Shown here: in pieces, positions 1 to 10,084 of the stretch
Numbering within the stretch: position 1 is the first letter of the stretch
Layout of the letters: each line of letters begins with the position of its first letter
Assembly (NCBI RefSeq): GCF_015627105.1
Contig: NZ_VTDM01000018.1
Location: 19,732-83,731, forward strand
DNA: 64,000 nucleotides
Direction: 5' to 3'
DNA from: Acinetobacter baretiae
GTDB lineage: Bacteria; Pseudomonadota; Gammaproteobacteria; Pseudomonadales; Moraxellaceae
Translations under genes and position numbers: made by a program
Notes under the pieces: generated by a model
The model's database searches: none
Seen by the model: only the letters and a program-made list of their open reading frames with translations
What the model was told of the DNA's origin: nothing

Positions 1-26
1 TAAAAATAACGAATTAGGAATCACGC

Positions 27-1568
27 ATGGCGCTTTGGCGATCGACATTTGTCGTAAGTGCAATGACGATGCTCTCACGTATTTTAGGTTTAGTCCGTGA
101 CATGGTGTTGTTAAATGTATTTGGAGCAGGAAAAGAGTTTGATGTATTTGTAGTGGCCTTTCGTATTCCTAATTTTTTTAGGCGACTCTTTGCTGAAGGT
201 GCATTTTCTCAAGCGTTTATTCCTGTACTGACTGAATATAAAACTGAGCGTTTACATGCAGAGGTACAAATACTGATTAGTCGTGTATTTGGTTGCTTGT
301 TGATGTTGATGTCAACTTTAACTTTGTTTGCGATGATCATTGCACCTGCAATTATCTATATTTATGCACCAGGATTTCATGAGCATCCAGAAAAATTTGC
401 TGATGCTGTTGGGATGTTTCGGTTAACGATTCCATATTTATTGTTTATGTCATTAACTGCATTTGCAAGCAGTATTCTCAATAGTTATGACTCATTTTTC
501 AGTCCTGCCTTTTCGCCAGTGTTACTCAATGTTGCCATGATTGCAGGTGCATGGTGGTTAGCTCCATATATGGAAACCCCTATTATGTCTTTAGGGTGGG
601 CTGTTATTGCCGCAGGCATGGTGCAATTGGCCATACAAATTCCTGAACTGTGGCGTAAAAAATTACTGATTACACCTAAAATAGATTTTAAACATGAAGG
701 TGTCAGAAAAATTTTAAAACTCATGCTTCCTGCACTTTTTGGTGTGTCTGTGACGCAAATTAATTTATTGCTCAACACCATTTGGGCTTCTTTTATGCAA
801 GATGGTTCGGTGTCGTGGCTTTACAGTGCAGAACGTATGACAGAATTGCCATTAGGTTTAATTGGCGTGGCGATTGGTACGGTGATTTTACCTTCACTTT
901 CAGCACGCCATGCCGAACAAGATACTGAAAAATTTAAGGCCATGATTGATTGGGCTGCTCGGGTGATTATTTTGGTGGGTGTACCTGCCAGTTTGGCATT
1001 GTTTATGTTGTCTACTCCAATCATTCAAGCATTATTTCAGCATGGTGAGTTTTCTTTAAGAGATACTCAAATGACAGCATTGGCTTTGCAATCTATGAGT
1101 GGGGGCGTGTTGGCCTTTATGCTGATTAAAGTCTTTGCGCCGGGGTTTTATGCACAACAAGATACAAAGACACCTGTTCGTGTGGGGTTAATTGCTGTGG
1201 CAACGAATGCAATTAGTAATGTGATATTTATTAGCTTATTTAAATATTTAGATTGGCATGCTCCACATATGGCATTAGGAATGTCATCTTCTCTTTCTGC
1301 TTTAGCCAATGCAGGATTATTGTATTATTTTTTACATGTTCGTGGCATATTTCGCTTTGGTTCACATTGGAAAAAAATTGCCTGTCAATATGGCATTGCC
1401 AATGTCACCATGGTTGTGGCGCTATGGTGTGGATTACATTTTTACGATGGTACACAGGCTCAGTGGATACGTATTGCTGAAGTGATGGGTTTATGCGTGG
1501 TGGGTGTTTTAGCATATGCAGTTGCACTGATCTGTAGTGGTTTTAGGCCACGACATTTAAAACCTTAA
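27..1568 (+). CDS. murJ: Lipid II flippase MurJ
   Basis: MurJ (MviN) of the MOP superfamily flips lipid II across the inner membrane for peptidoglycan synthesis. The 513-residue protein is hydrophobic throughout, with about 14 predicted membrane segments, and has the usual family length. The N-terminal segment SRILGLVRD and the block FRIPNFFRRLFAEGAF (about residues 46-61) are hallmarks and carry the conserved arginines of the central cavity. ATG at 27 follows an AGGA ribosome site. Its position beside the FKBP genes and the glycan cluster is the usual left border of the Acinetobacter capsule locus. It converges with the FKBP gene ending at 1621. Confidence 0.97.
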   Translation: MALWRSTFVVSAMTMLSRILGLVRDMVLLNVFGAGKEFDVFVVAFRIPNFFRRLFAEGAFSQAFIPVLTEYKTERLHAEVQILISRVFGCLLMLMSTLTLFAMIIAPAIIYIYAPGFHEHPEKFADAVGMFRLTIPYLLFMSLTAFASSILNSYDSFFSPAFSPVLLNVAMIAGAWWLAPYMETPIMSLGWAVIAAGMVQLAIQIPELWRKKLLITPKIDFKHEGVRKILKLMLPALFGVSVTQINLLLNTIWASFMQDGSVSWLYSAERMTELPLGLIGVAIGTVILPSLSARHAEQDTEKFKAMIDWAARVIILVGVPASLALFMLSTPIIQALFQHGEFSLRDTQMTALALQSMSGGVLAFMLIKVFAPGFYAQQDTKTPVRVGLIAVATNAISNVIFISLFKYLDWHAPHMALGMSSSLSALANAGLLYYFLHVRGIFRFGSHWKKIACQYGIANVTMVVALWCGLHFYDGTQAQWIRIAEVMGLCVVGVLAYAVALICSGFRPRHLKP

Positions 1569-1583
1569 ACGAATGTTTATTGT

Positions 1584-1612
1584 ACTGCCCTTGATATGCT
1601 TAAAAGGGCAGT
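1584..1612. terminator. Inverted repeat between convergent murJ and FKBP gene
   Basis: Perfect 9-bp arms ACTGCCCTT (1584-1592) and AAGGGCAGT (1604-1612) enclose an 11-nt loop in the 52-bp gap between convergent genes. There is no long T-run on either side, so termination is inferred mainly from position. Confidence 0.5.
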
Positions 1613-1620
1613 CACCTATA

Positions 1621-2325
1621 TTATTCTGCAACTTTAATCAGTTCAACATCAAAAATTAAAGTACTGTCTGGCTCAATTGCATCGCCTGCACCAATAGCAC
1701 CATAACCTAATTTGGCTGGAATAAAAAAGCGAGATTTACCTCCCTCTTTCATGGTACCCAAACCTTGTGCAAGGCCTGTGATTACTTCATTAATTTTTAA
1801 AGTTACAGGTTGCTGACGTGCAATGGAGCTATCAAAAACAGTACCATCAATTAAGCGACCTTCATAATTAATAGTGACTGTACTGTCTTTGCTTGGGCTA
1901 CGACCTGTACCTGCATTCAGTACTAGGTATTGAAGGCCTGTATCTGTGGTAATAACCCCAGTTTTTTTTGCGTTATCTGCTAAAAACTGTTCACTTTCAC
2001 GATTATTTTTTTCTGAAACACGCTGTAGCGCATTTAATTCTTTTGCTTCTGATTGTTTTTTATATCGATCAAGAACTTTCATCATCTCTTGTTCTGATAA
2101 AGCAGGTTGTCGACCTTTAGCTGCGCTACTTAAACCTTGAATAAATGCATCAAGATTAATTCCTTGTAAGGCATCTGCATTATTTTTTCCCAATAAATAA
2201 CCCAAACTGTAGCCCGCTTGATCACCTTGTGGGCTACTTGATATCACCGTATTATTGTTCGGTACTGCCATCAGTGAGCTAGATATACTGACCATGGTAC
2301 ACAAGACTAAAATATTCTTTATCAT
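1621..2325 (-). CDS. Periplasmic FKBP-type peptidyl-prolyl isomerase
   Basis: A cis-trans proline isomerase and chaperone expected in the periplasm. It has a signal peptide (about residues 1-20, hydrophobic core ILVLCTMVSISSSLMA), an FkpA-type N-terminal dimerisation region (about 35-115) and a C-terminal FKBP domain (about 125-232). FKBP hallmarks visible are VTINYEGRLIDGTVFDSS and RFFIPAKLGYGAIGAG. The 234-residue length fits FkpA/FklB. It lies 52 bp downstream of a second, paralogous FKBP gene on the same strand, so the two probably form an operon. Which of the two corresponds to E. coli FkpA is not certain. Confidence 0.93.
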   Translation of the reverse strand: MIKNILVLCTMVSISSSLMAVPNNNTVISSSPQGDQAGYSLGYLLGKNNADALQGINLDAFIQGLSSAAKGRQPALSEQEMMKVLDRYKKQSEAKELNALQRVSEKNNRESEQFLADNAKKTGVITTDTGLQYLVLNAGTGRSPSKDSTVTINYEGRLIDGTVFDSSIARQQPVTLKINEVITGLAQGLGTMKEGGKSRFFIPAKLGYGAIGAGDAIEPDSTLIFDVELIKVAE

Positions 2326-2377
2326 TTCATGACCTCTAAATTAAAAATGGAGAGCATTACCGCTCTCCATCATCTGA

Positions 2378-3067
2378 TTATTTGACTGAGATGAGGTCGA
2401 CTTTAAAAATCAACACGCTATTTGCAGGAATACTGCCGACACTGTGTTCGCCATAACCTAATTTAGCAGGGACATAAAGCATCATGCTACCGCCTTCTTT
2501 AATCATTGGTAAACCTTCAACCCAACCTGGAATGGTCGATGCAAGTGGTAAATCGACAGGTTCATTACGCTTAAATGAGCTGTCAAATACTGTTCCATCT
2601 ACAAGCTTGCCTTCATAATTGACTTTCACAGTAGACATGGCAGTAGGAGATTTCCCTGTACCTTCTTTTAGAATTTGGTATTGCAGTCCTGAAGCTGTGG
2701 TTTTAATATCTGGTTTCTTTGCATTGTCTGCCAAGAATGTATCATTTTTTGCATTTAATGATTTTGCTTTTTCTTCTAATGTTTTTTGATACGCAGTCAA
2801 TGCATTTTTAACGTCTTCTTCACTATAACGCGCTGTTTTATGTGACTTGCCATCTTCAATGCCTTTGGCAAGTTGCTTGCTGTCTATTTCTTCTGGCAAC
2901 TGTGAACCGAGTTGGTAGCCTTGAGTGTAGCTTAAAACTTTAATTGGGTCTGTTGTTTTTGCAACTTTTGGTTTTTGTTCTGCTTCATCGTGTTTTGAAC
3001 AAGCGACAGGCAGGAGTGCCATGCCAGTTAAAAGAACCGCAACAGAAACAGGTAAAATCTTACTCAT
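2378..3067 (-). CDS. fkpA: FKBP-type peptidyl-prolyl isomerase, probable lipoprotein (FkpA-like)
   Basis: First gene of the FKBP pair. The N-terminus has a hydrophobic signal followed by LLPVAC at about residues 18-23. This resembles a lipobox, although proline in the -3 position is unusual, so lipidation is likely but not sure. A FkpA_N-like helical region (about 40-115) precedes a FKBP domain with VKVNYEGKLVDGTVFDSS and YVPAKLGYGEHSVG. It is clearly paralogous to the neighbour at 1621-2325. In Acinetobacter an fkpA gene marks the left border of the capsule locus. The upstream gap carries an 8-bp inverted repeat. Confidence 0.93.
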   Translation of the reverse strand: MSKILPVSVAVLLTGMALLPVACSKHDEAEQKPKVAKTTDPIKVLSYTQGYQLGSQLPEEIDSKQLAKGIEDGKSHKTARYSEEDVKNALTAYQKTLEEKAKSLNAKNDTFLADNAKKPDIKTTASGLQYQILKEGTGKSPTAMSTVKVNYEGKLVDGTVFDSSFKRNEPVDLPLASTIPGWVEGLPMIKEGGSMMLYVPAKLGYGEHSVGSIPANSVLIFKVDLISVK

Positions 3068-3093
3068 AGTGATATCCTAACATCTACATTTTT

Positions 3094-3113
3094 ATCATAC
3101 TGCGAAGTATGAT
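3094..3113. promoter_or_regulatory. Inverted repeat upstream of fkpA
   Basis: Perfect palindrome ATCATACT-gcga-AGTATGAT, 27-46 bp upstream of the fkpA start. It could be an operator or a 5'-UTR hairpin; no regulator can be assigned. Confidence 0.4.
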
Positions 3114-3347
3114 GTGACTTATTAAACCAAGCATATAACGTATTGTATCGAAACGATATGCTTTTTATGTGAAAGCAAGAAGCTTAAGTGAAAAAAGCTG
3201 TTGAAAAACTGTAAAAGCCCCCTTAAATTTTAACTTTTTTTCGCTACATTTTTCAAAAACAAAAATCGCAAATTCTGCTATATTAACGCCTTGACCGATC
3301 GCTGAAAGGTCACCAAAAAAAATATTAATTTTTAGGATAAAAACCAT
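3114..3347. other. Divergent intergenic region where wza-wzb-wzc normally lie
   Basis: A gap of about 230 bp between the FKBP pair and the glycan cluster. It holds no coding region. A possible -10 element TATATT lies at 3279-3284 without a good -35 hexamer. A short hairpin (TGACC 3292-3296 / GGTCA 3308-3312) sits in the leader. No JUMPstart/ops element was found. Confidence 0.5.
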
Positions 3348-4625
3348 ATGTTGCAACACCCTCACCTTCGTATTGCAGTGGTTGGACTAGGCTATGTTGG
3401 CCTGCCTTTAGCTGTTGAATTTGGTAAACAGGTCGCAACAGTTGGGTTTGATATTCAAGAAAAGCGTATTACAGCTTTACGTCAAGGACATGATCACACT
3501 TTGGAAACATCGGCTGATGAATTGGCTCAAGCCACGCATCTAAGCTATAGCACCACTATTGAAGATTTAGCAGAATGTAATTTTTTTATTGTGACAGTAC
3601 CTACACCAATCGATCAGTATAAACAGCCCGATTTAATGCCTTTGATTCATGCCTCAAAAAGTATTGCAACTGTATTAAAAAAAGGCGATATCGTTGTATA
3701 TGAGTCTACAGTCTATCCCGGTGCAACAGAGGAAGTCTGTATTCCTATACTCGAAGAAATATCTAGATTACGCTTTAATCAAGATTTTTTTGCAGGTTAT
3801 AGCCCTGAACGTATTAATCCGGGTGATAAACAACACCGAGTGACCAATATCTTAAAAATTACATCTGGCTCAACACCAGAAACAGCAGAATATATTGATT
3901 CTGTTTATCGGTTAATTATTCAAGCAGGGACTTATAAAGCAACCACCATTAAGGTCGCGGAAGCAGCCAAAGTGATTGAAAATACACAACGTGATGTCAA
4001 TATTGCATTGATCAATGAGCTTGCGCTGATCTTTAATAAAATGGGTATAGACACAGAGGAAGTTTTACAAGCAGCAGGTACGAAATGGAATTTTTTACCT
4101 TTTCGCCCAGGGTTGGTCGGAGGGCACTGTATTGGAGTGGACCCGTATTATTTAACTCATAAAGCGCAAGCCATTGGATATCATCCAGAAATCATTTTGG
4201 CAGGTCGACGTTTAAATGATGGTATGGCAAGTTATGTGGTCACACAATTGATCAAAACGATGATCAAAAAACGAATACAAGTAGAAGAGGCAAAGGTTTT
4301 GGTCTTAGGGCTGAGTTTTAAAGAAAATTGCCCAGATGTCAGAAATACAAAAGTAATTGATATTGTTAAAGAATTAAAAGAATATCATATTGATGTAGAT
4401 ATTTATGACCCATGGGTAGATACACACGATGTGATGCATGAGTATGGCGTTAGTTTAATTGATACACCTAAACAGCAATATTATGATGCTGTTGTATTGG
4501 CTGTAGCACATGATCAATTCAAAACCTTGACACAACCCCAAATTGCACAAATGGCAAAAACTAATTTTGTATTGTATGACTTAAAGTATGTGTTACCAAA
4601 GCATGTTGTTGATATTCGTTTGTAG
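3348..4625 (+). CDS. gna: UDP-N-acetylglucosamine/galactosamine 6-dehydrogenase (Gna/TviB type)
   Basis: Oxidises C6 of a UDP-HexNAc with two NAD+ to UDP-HexNAcA. The N-terminal Rossmann motif [10 protein letters not shown] is at residues 11-20. The catalytic block [11 protein letters not shown] puts the active-site Cys at 261, with the usual Lys208 and Asn212 in [12 protein letters not shown]. Length 425 is normal for the TviB/WbpO family. Paired with the epimerase at 9044 it would provide UDP-GlcNAcA and UDP-GalNAcA, as TviB-TviC do in Salmonella Typhi. First gene of the glycan cluster. The exact sugar (GlcNAc or GalNAc) cannot be read from sequence alone. The symbol follows Acinetobacter K-locus usage. 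Confidence 0.93.
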   Translation: MLQHPHLRIAVVGLGYVGLPLAVEFGKQVATVGFDIQEKRITALRQGHDHTLETSADELAQATHLSYSTTIEDLAECNFFIVTVPTPIDQYKQPDLMPLIHASKSIATVLKKGDIVVYESTVYPGATEEVCIPILEEISRLRFNQDFFAGYSPERINPGDKQHRVTNILKITSGSTPETAEYIDSVYRLIIQAGTYKATTIKVAEAAKVIENTQRDVNIALINELALIFNKMGIDTEEVLQAAGTKWNFLPFRPGLVGGHCIGVDPYYLTHKAQAIGYHPEIILAGRRLNDGMASYVVTQLIKTMIKKRIQVEEAKVLVLGLSFKENCPDVRNTKVIDIVKELKEYHIDVDIYDPWVDTHDVMHEYGVSLIDTPKQQYYDAVVLAVAHDQFKTLTQPQIAQMAKTNFVLYDLKYVLPKHVVDIRL

Positions 4626-4631
4626 TCACAT

Positions 4632-5894
4632 ATGAAAAAAGTATATCGTAATTCACTGTGGATGATGTCTGAAAAGCTATTGTCTATTGTGGGGCTAATT
4701 TTTGTGACATCATTTGTAGCACGATACATTGGCCCTGAAAACTTTGGTAAATTAACGTTTGCGACGTCTATTTTTGCGATTGTACAAACCCTTGCCATGT
4801 TTGGTTCAGACAATATTATTTTTCAAAAAACCAGCCAACGCCGTGCAACAGGTGAGCGTATTATTGCTGCCACTAAACATACACGCAATGTATTTTATGT
4901 GCTCTTTGCCACTGTTGTTTTGGGGTATTTATATTTTTCTGTCGATCAATTGACCTTCATTTTTTCATTGGCCTCTTGTGTGGCCGTGTATTTTGCATTG
5001 CACGATGTTTATAACATCTATTTTAATGCGACCCTACAGTCACATTTAAATACATTGTGTAATGTCACGGCAATACTGGTGAGTTTAGCGGTACGTTATG
5101 CAATTGCAATGTGGCAGTTACCTGTTGAGTACTTAAGTGTTCCGATTATATTGGTGACCTTCATTCCATTTGTCATGCGCCGTATATTGTTTGAAAAGTA
5201 TAAAACGACTCAACTTTACTCACTAAAGCAACGCCATACACAATATCGCAATTACATGCTTGGGGTCGGTAAAAAATTGGTTTTATATAGTTTATCTGTT
5301 GCCATTTTTACTAAAACATCACAATTGTTTTTAGGGTTGTCGTCACAGCATGATTTAGGTATTTATACTGTAGCCATGACTTTAGGTGCAAGTTTTTACT
5401 TTGTGCTTAATGCATTGATTTCTTCATTTTTAACTCAGATTTATGCAGAAAAATCATTTGAACACAGCCAAGTGATGGTGGCACGTTTAAATAGTATTGT
5501 GGCAGGAGTCGCTTTATCGGCATTGATGTTCTTTGCACTTTTTGGACATTTAATTGTTGATTGGCTGTATGGGCCAGCCTATGTAGAAGTGAATCATATT
5601 TTAATTCCTGCAGTGATAGTGACTTTATTTTCGGGCTTATCTACTGTGGCAGAAAAATATTTAATTAAATTTAATGCATATGACTATTTGCATAAAAAAA
5701 CCATATTGTTGGTCTTGTTTAACGTGGTTTTAACGTACAGTGCAATTCATTTTTATGGCCTAAATGGTGCTATTTGGGCGATTTTAGTCACTGAATTGAT
5801 GTCATTAACCTTGTTTAATTATTTTTATAAAAATGCTGTGATCTTGAACACGCATATACGTATGTTTAAACCTTCGACTTATCGACACTTGTAG
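4632..5894 (+). CDS. wzx: Wzx-type oligosaccharide flippase
   Basis: Polytopic inner-membrane protein of the polysaccharide transporter (PST/MOP) family, predicted to flip an undecaprenyl-diphosphate-linked oligosaccharide to the periplasmic face. The 420 residues form about 12 hydrophobic segments. The N-terminus, with FVARYIGPENFGKLTFA (about residues 27-43), is typical of Wzx. It starts 7 bp after the dehydrogenase stop. A Wzy polymerase was considered, but the even spacing of segments, the PST N-terminal motif and the lack of a large periplasmic loop fit a flippase. It is the only flippase-like gene in the cluster, and no polymerase accompanies it. Confidence 0.88.
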   Translation: MKKVYRNSLWMMSEKLLSIVGLIFVTSFVARYIGPENFGKLTFATSIFAIVQTLAMFGSDNIIFQKTSQRRATGERIIAATKHTRNVFYVLFATVVLGYLYFSVDQLTFIFSLASCVAVYFALHDVYNIYFNATLQSHLNTLCNVTAILVSLAVRYAIAMWQLPVEYLSVPIILVTFIPFVMRRILFEKYKTTQLYSLKQRHTQYRNYMLGVGKKLVLYSLSVAIFTKTSQLFLGLSSQHDLGIYTVAMTLGASFYFVLNALISSFLTQIYAEKSFEHSQVMVARLNSIVAGVALSALMFFALFGHLIVDWLYGPAYVEVNHILIPAVIVTLFSGLSTVAEKYLIKFNAYDYLHKKTILLVLFNVVLTYSAIHFYGLNGAIWAILVTELMSLTLFNYFYKNAVILNTHIRMFKPSTYRHL

Positions 5895-5898
5895 GCGC

Positions 5899-6870
5899 AT
5901 GATCATGCAACTAAGCTTAATTATTCCGATCTATAAGGTGGAATCTTATATTGAGGCATGTATACAAAGTGTATGTATGCAATTACCACAAGATGGTGTT
6001 GAAATTATACTAATCAATGATGGTACACCAGATCAGTCGATGTATTTGGCACGTGAGTATTTACAAAGACAATCCGCTTTTGTACAACAACAGTTTAAAT
6101 GTATTGATCAGCAAAATATGGGATTAAGTGGTGCACGCAATACAGGTTTAGCGCATGCAACAGGGCAGTATGTGGCTTTTTTAGATGCAGATGATGTACT
6201 CAAAGCCGATTATTTCCAAGAGATTTTAAGTATTTTAAATGCTCATCCCATGCTTGATCTTATACAATTTCAAGCAGAACGAATTGATGATCAGGGTAAA
6301 CATTATGCCTTTTTGAGTACAGTGCCCTATACAGGATATCAGCAACTGACCAATGATATGTATTTGAATTTATTTAATCGCTCAGCATGGTTTTCTTGGC
6401 TTCGGGTATACCATCGTGATTTATTTAAAGACATACAATTTCCTGTTGGTCGTAATTATGAAGATGCATATACCACGCCATTTTTATTTTTAAATGCGAA
6501 AAATATCTATTTTAGTCATACAGTTTTATTGCAATATCGCATAAATGCACAAGGTATTACTGCCACAAAATCTACAAAAAATATTGATGACTTAGGGCAA
6601 TGTGCGTTGCATTATCTTGCTTATTTGAAGCAATACCCTGTACTCACACCTACACTTATTTCAATCAGCCAATCTTACATTTATGACAGTTTAAGTGCTG
6701 AAGGGTACGATTATGCGTGTTTACGTTGGTCGAAACTTAAGCCGTGTATTGAGCAAGCACAAATCGACCATCGCTTACTACATAATCGCGGTAATCGTTT
6801 ATTTTTACGCTTTGGCGTTTATTTTTTAGCGGTCGACCGTATTTTACGTCTGTGGGGGTTAAAATCATGA
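5899..6870 (+). CDS. Family 2 glycosyltransferase
   Basis: Cytoplasmic GT-A glycosyltransferase that should add one sugar to the lipid-linked oligosaccharide. The N-terminal GT2 fold is clear: LSLIIPIYKVESYIEACIQS, then IILINDGTPDQS (about 36-47), then the metal-binding DADD at 96-99 within VAFLDADDV. 323 residues is usual for capsule GT2 enzymes. ATG at 5899 lies 5 bp after wzx; a second ATG at 5905 is equally possible. The next gene overlaps its stop by an ATGA. Donor and acceptor sugars cannot be assigned. Confidence 0.9.
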   Translation: MIMQLSLIIPIYKVESYIEACIQSVCMQLPQDGVEIILINDGTPDQSMYLAREYLQRQSAFVQQQFKCIDQQNMGLSGARNTGLAHATGQYVAFLDADDVLKADYFQEILSILNAHPMLDLIQFQAERIDDQGKHYAFLSTVPYTGYQQLTNDMYLNLFNRSAWFSWLRVYHRDLFKDIQFPVGRNYEDAYTTPFLFLNAKNIYFSHTVLLQYRINAQGITATKSTKNIDDLGQCALHYLAYLKQYPVLTPTLISISQSYIYDSLSAEGYDYACLRWSKLKPCIEQAQIDHRLLHNRGNRLFLRFGVYFLAVDRILRLWGLKS

Positions 6871-7958
6871 CCACACAAAATATTTGTTTTTTGATTGGTA
6901 ATTTGAATTTGTCGGGCGGTACTGAACGTGTAACTACGGTATTGGCCAACGCATTGGTCGAAGATGTAAATACACAGGTACATATTTTAAATATTTATGC
7001 AGGTGATCAGCCTTTTTTTGATTTATCTTACCGTGTAAAAAATCATGCATTGTTTACTGAAAAAGTGTCGATGAAAAAACATGCAATGTCTAGCATATTT
7101 AAGATTCGTAACTATGTAAAAACCCATCAAATTCATAGCTTGATTGTGGTCGATAGTATTTCTTGCGTCTTTACGGTACCTGCATTATATGGTTTAAAAG
7201 TACAACATATTTGTTGGGAGCATTTTAGTTTTCATGTAGATCTGAATCAAAAATTTCGCCGTTGGGGTCGTAAACTCGCATCACGCTATTGCGATGAGAT
7301 AGTGACTTTAACACAACATGATTTAGCACAATGGAAACTGCACTTACCACATCATAAAGCACAGATTCGCTGTATTTATAATCCACTTCCTTTTAACGTG
7401 CAAACATCCACAGTTCCGCAACATAAAACAGTGCTAAGTGTGGGACGTTTACGACATGAAAAAGGTTTTGATCTGTTATTAAAGGCATGGGCTGTTGTAC
7501 AAGAATATTATCCAGATTGGAATTTAAAAATTGTGGGTTCTGGGGTCGAACAAAAGGCATTACATACACATGCGCAGACATTAAATATTTCTGATTCTGT
7601 TGTATTTTGTCCTGCAACCGCAAACCTTTTTCCGCATTATCAGCAGGCGGGTATATATGTACTTAGTTCTCGTTCAGAAGGCTTTGGCATGGTGTTGCTA
7701 GAAGCAATGGCTTTTGGCTTGCCAATTGTGGCGTTTAAATGTCCTGTGGGCCCTAAAGAAATTTTACAGCACACACAAAATATTGTGGTAGAGCCTGAAA
7801 ACTATAAGGCTTTGGCAGAAGGTTTAATGCAATTTATGCAAGATCCAGTACAGTATCAGGCATGTGCTCAGCGCAATAAAATAGATGTTACAGCGTATGA
7901 TGTGTCTCATGTGGTGCAAGAGTGGCAACGTATCATGCATAGGAATGATACGCGATGA
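6867..7958 (+). CDS. Family 4 glycosyltransferase
   Basis: Retaining GT-B glycosyltransferase. The glycine-rich N-terminal segment IGNLNLSGGTERVTTVL is the acceptor-side loop, and the C-terminal SEGFGMVLLEAMAFG is the EX7E donor-binding motif of GT4. I chose the ATG at 6867, which overlaps the upstream stop as ATGA and has a G-rich ribosome site at 6852-6857; a GTG at 6852 would add five residues. About 363 residues. Like the other transferases of the cluster it is translationally coupled. The donor sugar is unknown. Confidence 0.9.
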   Translation: MTTQNICFLIGNLNLSGGTERVTTVLANALVEDVNTQVHILNIYAGDQPFFDLSYRVKNHALFTEKVSMKKHAMSSIFKIRNYVKTHQIHSLIVVDSISCVFTVPALYGLKVQHICWEHFSFHVDLNQKFRRWGRKLASRYCDEIVTLTQHDLAQWKLHLPHHKAQIRCIYNPLPFNVQTSTVPQHKTVLSVGRLRHEKGFDLLLKAWAVVQEYYPDWNLKIVGSGVEQKALHTHAQTLNISDSVVFCPATANLFPHYQQAGIYVLSSRSEGFGMVLLEAMAFGLPIVAFKCPVGPKEILQHTQNIVVEPENYKALAEGLMQFMQDPVQYQACAQRNKIDVTAYDVSHVVQEWQRIMHRNDTR

Positions 7959-9040
7959 AAATTTTATTGGTCATTACCGGTCTAGGTTTAGGTGGTGCTG
8001 AACATGTGGTGCTGAATTTAGCAACACAGCTACTTAAGCGTGGACATCAGGTTAAAATTGCCTACTTGAAAGGACAGGTCAGACTGAAAGTACCTGAACA
8101 TATTCAGACATATGCATTGGGTTTAGATTCCATGTTGCATTTACCTAAAGTGGTGCGCCGTTTTAGACAATTGCTTAAAGAATTTCAACCCGACATAGTA
8201 CATGCACATTTATTTCATGCGATGATCTTCTCTCGCATAATGCGTATGTGTGGCGGTATGTATCCATTAATTTGTACAGCACATAGTACTGCTGTTGGGG
8301 GCAAACTACGGTGCAGGCTATATGGTTATACAGATGCTTTATCTGATCTAAATACCAATGTGAGTTATGAGGCAACGCAACATTTTATTGCACAAGGTGC
8401 TTTTTCAACCCAACGTAGTACAACTGTCACCAATGGTATAGATACAACTAAATTTATTTATGATGTGCAGGATCGAACACAGTATCGTCAACAGTATCAT
8501 CTGACTGAACAAGACGTTGTTTTTATGGCGGTAGGGCGTTTTAACGTAGCCAAAGATTATGACAATCTCATCGATGCTTTTGCACAGTACAAAAATCCAA
8601 ACAAAAAATTATTTATTATTGGTGATGGGGTACTACGTGAGCATATTACACGTTTGATACAACAGCAACAATTGAGTGCACAGGTAACTTTGGTTGGAGC
8701 ACAGTTCCACGTGGAACATTGGTTGCCTATGGCAGATATTTTTGTATTGTCATCGGCATGGGAAGGCTTTGGTTTAGTGGTTGCAGAAGCGATGAGCTGT
8801 GAACGGGTCGTGATTGCAACAGATTGTGGTGGAGTCAAAGAAGTGTTGGCGTGTTCTGAATGGTTAGTTCCACCAAAAAATAGTCAAGCATTGGCTGAAA
8901 AAATGTCTGCTGCGGGTCGTTTAACGGTCTGTGAAAAAGCGCAGATTGGACAAAAACATCGTCAACGTATTCAAGCACATTATAGTCTTGAGAACATGTG
9001 TGACCATTGGGTCAAGATCTATCAAACGTATTTAGGATAA
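7955..9040 (+). CDS. Family 4 glycosyltransferase
   Basis: Second GT-B retaining transferase, 361 residues. MKILLVITGLGLGGAEHVVL is the classical GT4 N-terminus. AWEGFGLVVAEAMSCE (about residues 268-283) is the EX7E donor site. It starts at the ATGA overlap with the preceding gene, so the two are translationally coupled. It is expected to extend the undecaprenyl-linked oligosaccharide in the cytoplasm. Substrate unknown. Confidence 0.92.
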   Translation: MKILLVITGLGLGGAEHVVLNLATQLLKRGHQVKIAYLKGQVRLKVPEHIQTYALGLDSMLHLPKVVRRFRQLLKEFQPDIVHAHLFHAMIFSRIMRMCGGMYPLICTAHSTAVGGKLRCRLYGYTDALSDLNTNVSYEATQHFIAQGAFSTQRSTTVTNGIDTTKFIYDVQDRTQYRQQYHLTEQDVVFMAVGRFNVAKDYDNLIDAFAQYKNPNKKLFIIGDGVLREHITRLIQQQQLSAQVTLVGAQFHVEHWLPMADIFVLSSAWEGFGLVVAEAMSCERVVIATDCGGVKEVLACSEWLVPPKNSQALAEKMSAAGRLTVCEKAQIGQKHRQRIQAHYSLENMCDHWVKIYQTYLG

Positions 9041-9043
9041 ACC

Positions 9044-10084
9044 ATGACAACAGCATATCAACAACAATGTGAACAATTGAAGCAGCAGCCAAAAACATGG
9101 TTAATCACAGGGGTTGCAGGGTTTATTGGTTCCAATCTACTCGAAAAACTACTCAAACTTAACCAAAATGTGGTTGGTCTAGACAATTTTTCTACAGGTT
9201 TTCAGCATAATTTAGATCAAGTACAACGTGCTGTTACTTCAACACAGTGGCAACGTTTTTCCTTGATTCAAGGAGACATTTGTTGCTTGGCCGATTGTGA
9301 ACATGCCTGTCGTGATATCGATTATGTTTTGCATCAAGCTGCGCTAGGCTCGGTACCCCGTTCAATTGAACAGCCGATTGCCACGAATTCAACAAATATT
9401 GATGGCTTTTTAAATATGTTGGTGGCTGCAAAAAATGCACAGGTTAAAAACTTTGTCTATGCAGCGAGTAGTTCAACGTATGGTGATCACACCGCACTAC
9501 CTAAACAAGAAGATATTATTGGGCAACCGCTATCTCCTTATGCAGTGACAAAATATGTTAATGAGCTGTATGCCAGTGTGTTTAAACGCAGTTATGATTT
9601 TAACTCGATTGGTTTACGTTACTTTAATATATTTGGTCCAAGACAAACCCCTGAAGGAGCATATGCGGCCGTTATTCCTCAGTGGACAGCTGCGATGATT
9701 GCACAAAAAAACGTGTTTATTAATGGCGATGGCCACACCAGTCGAGATTTTAATTTTGTCGATAATGCAGTACAGGCAAATATTTTGGCAGCATGTAGTA
9801 CAGATGTGAATGCTTTAAATCAAATTTATAATGTTGCAGTAGGTGGCCGTACTACACTAAATGAATTGGTTGAGTTACTCAAAGAAAACTTAGCTAAACA
9901 TGCAGTGAATTATACACAAGCAGTGATATACAGAGATTTTCGTGCAGGCGATGTTAAACACTCACAAGCAGATATCAGTAAAATTGAACAGCGTTTAGGC
10001 TATGTGGCTGAGTTTAATTTAGCACAAGGGATTGAGCGTGCTATGCCTTGGTACATTTCACATTTACAAGGCCAACTGTCGTGA
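9044..10084 (+). CDS. UDP-HexNAc(A) 4-epimerase (TviC/WbpP type)
   Basis: NAD-dependent extended SDR that inverts C4 of UDP-GlcNAc or UDP-GlcNAcA to the galacto form. The nucleotide motif GVAGFIG lies at residues 23-29, the SSST segment at about 142-145, and the catalytic Tyr166-x3-Lys170 in SPYAVTKY. The N-terminal extension of about 18 residues before the Rossmann strand and the [16 protein letters not shown] segment are typical of TviC/WbpP rather than GalE. With the Gna/TviB enzyme at 3348 it forms the two-step route to UDP-GalNAcA. It begins 4 bp after the preceding gene. Confidence 0.9.
   Translation: MTTAYQQQCEQLKQQPKTWLITGVAGFIGSNLLEKLLKLNQNVVGLDNFSTGFQHNLDQVQRAVTSTQWQRFSLIQGDICCLADCEHACRDIDYVLHQAALGSVPRSIEQPIATNSTNIDGFLNMLVAAKNAQVKNFVYAASSSTYGDHTALPKQEDIIGQPLSPYAVTKYVNELYASVFKRSYDFNSIGLRYFNIFGPRQTPEGAYAAVIPQWTAAMIAQKNVFINGDGHTSRDFNFVDNAVQANILAACSTDVNALNQIYNVAVGGRTTLNELVELLKENLAKHAVNYTQAVIYRDFRAGDVKHSQADISKIEQRLGYVAEFNLAQGIERAMPWYISHLQGQLS

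Noticed and set aside
485..781. Antisense reading frame inside murJ
   Set aside because: It is a shadow of the murJ coding frame, without ribosome site or recognisable motifs.
3114..3347. JUMPstart/ops element or remnant of wza in the left gap of the glycan cluster
   Set aside because: No GGCGGTAG-like element and no peptide stretch resembling Wza, Wzb or Wzc could be read on either strand.
4632..5894. Possible Wzy polymerase
   Set aside because: N-terminal PST motif and evenly spaced membrane segments fit Wzx; no large periplasmic loop.
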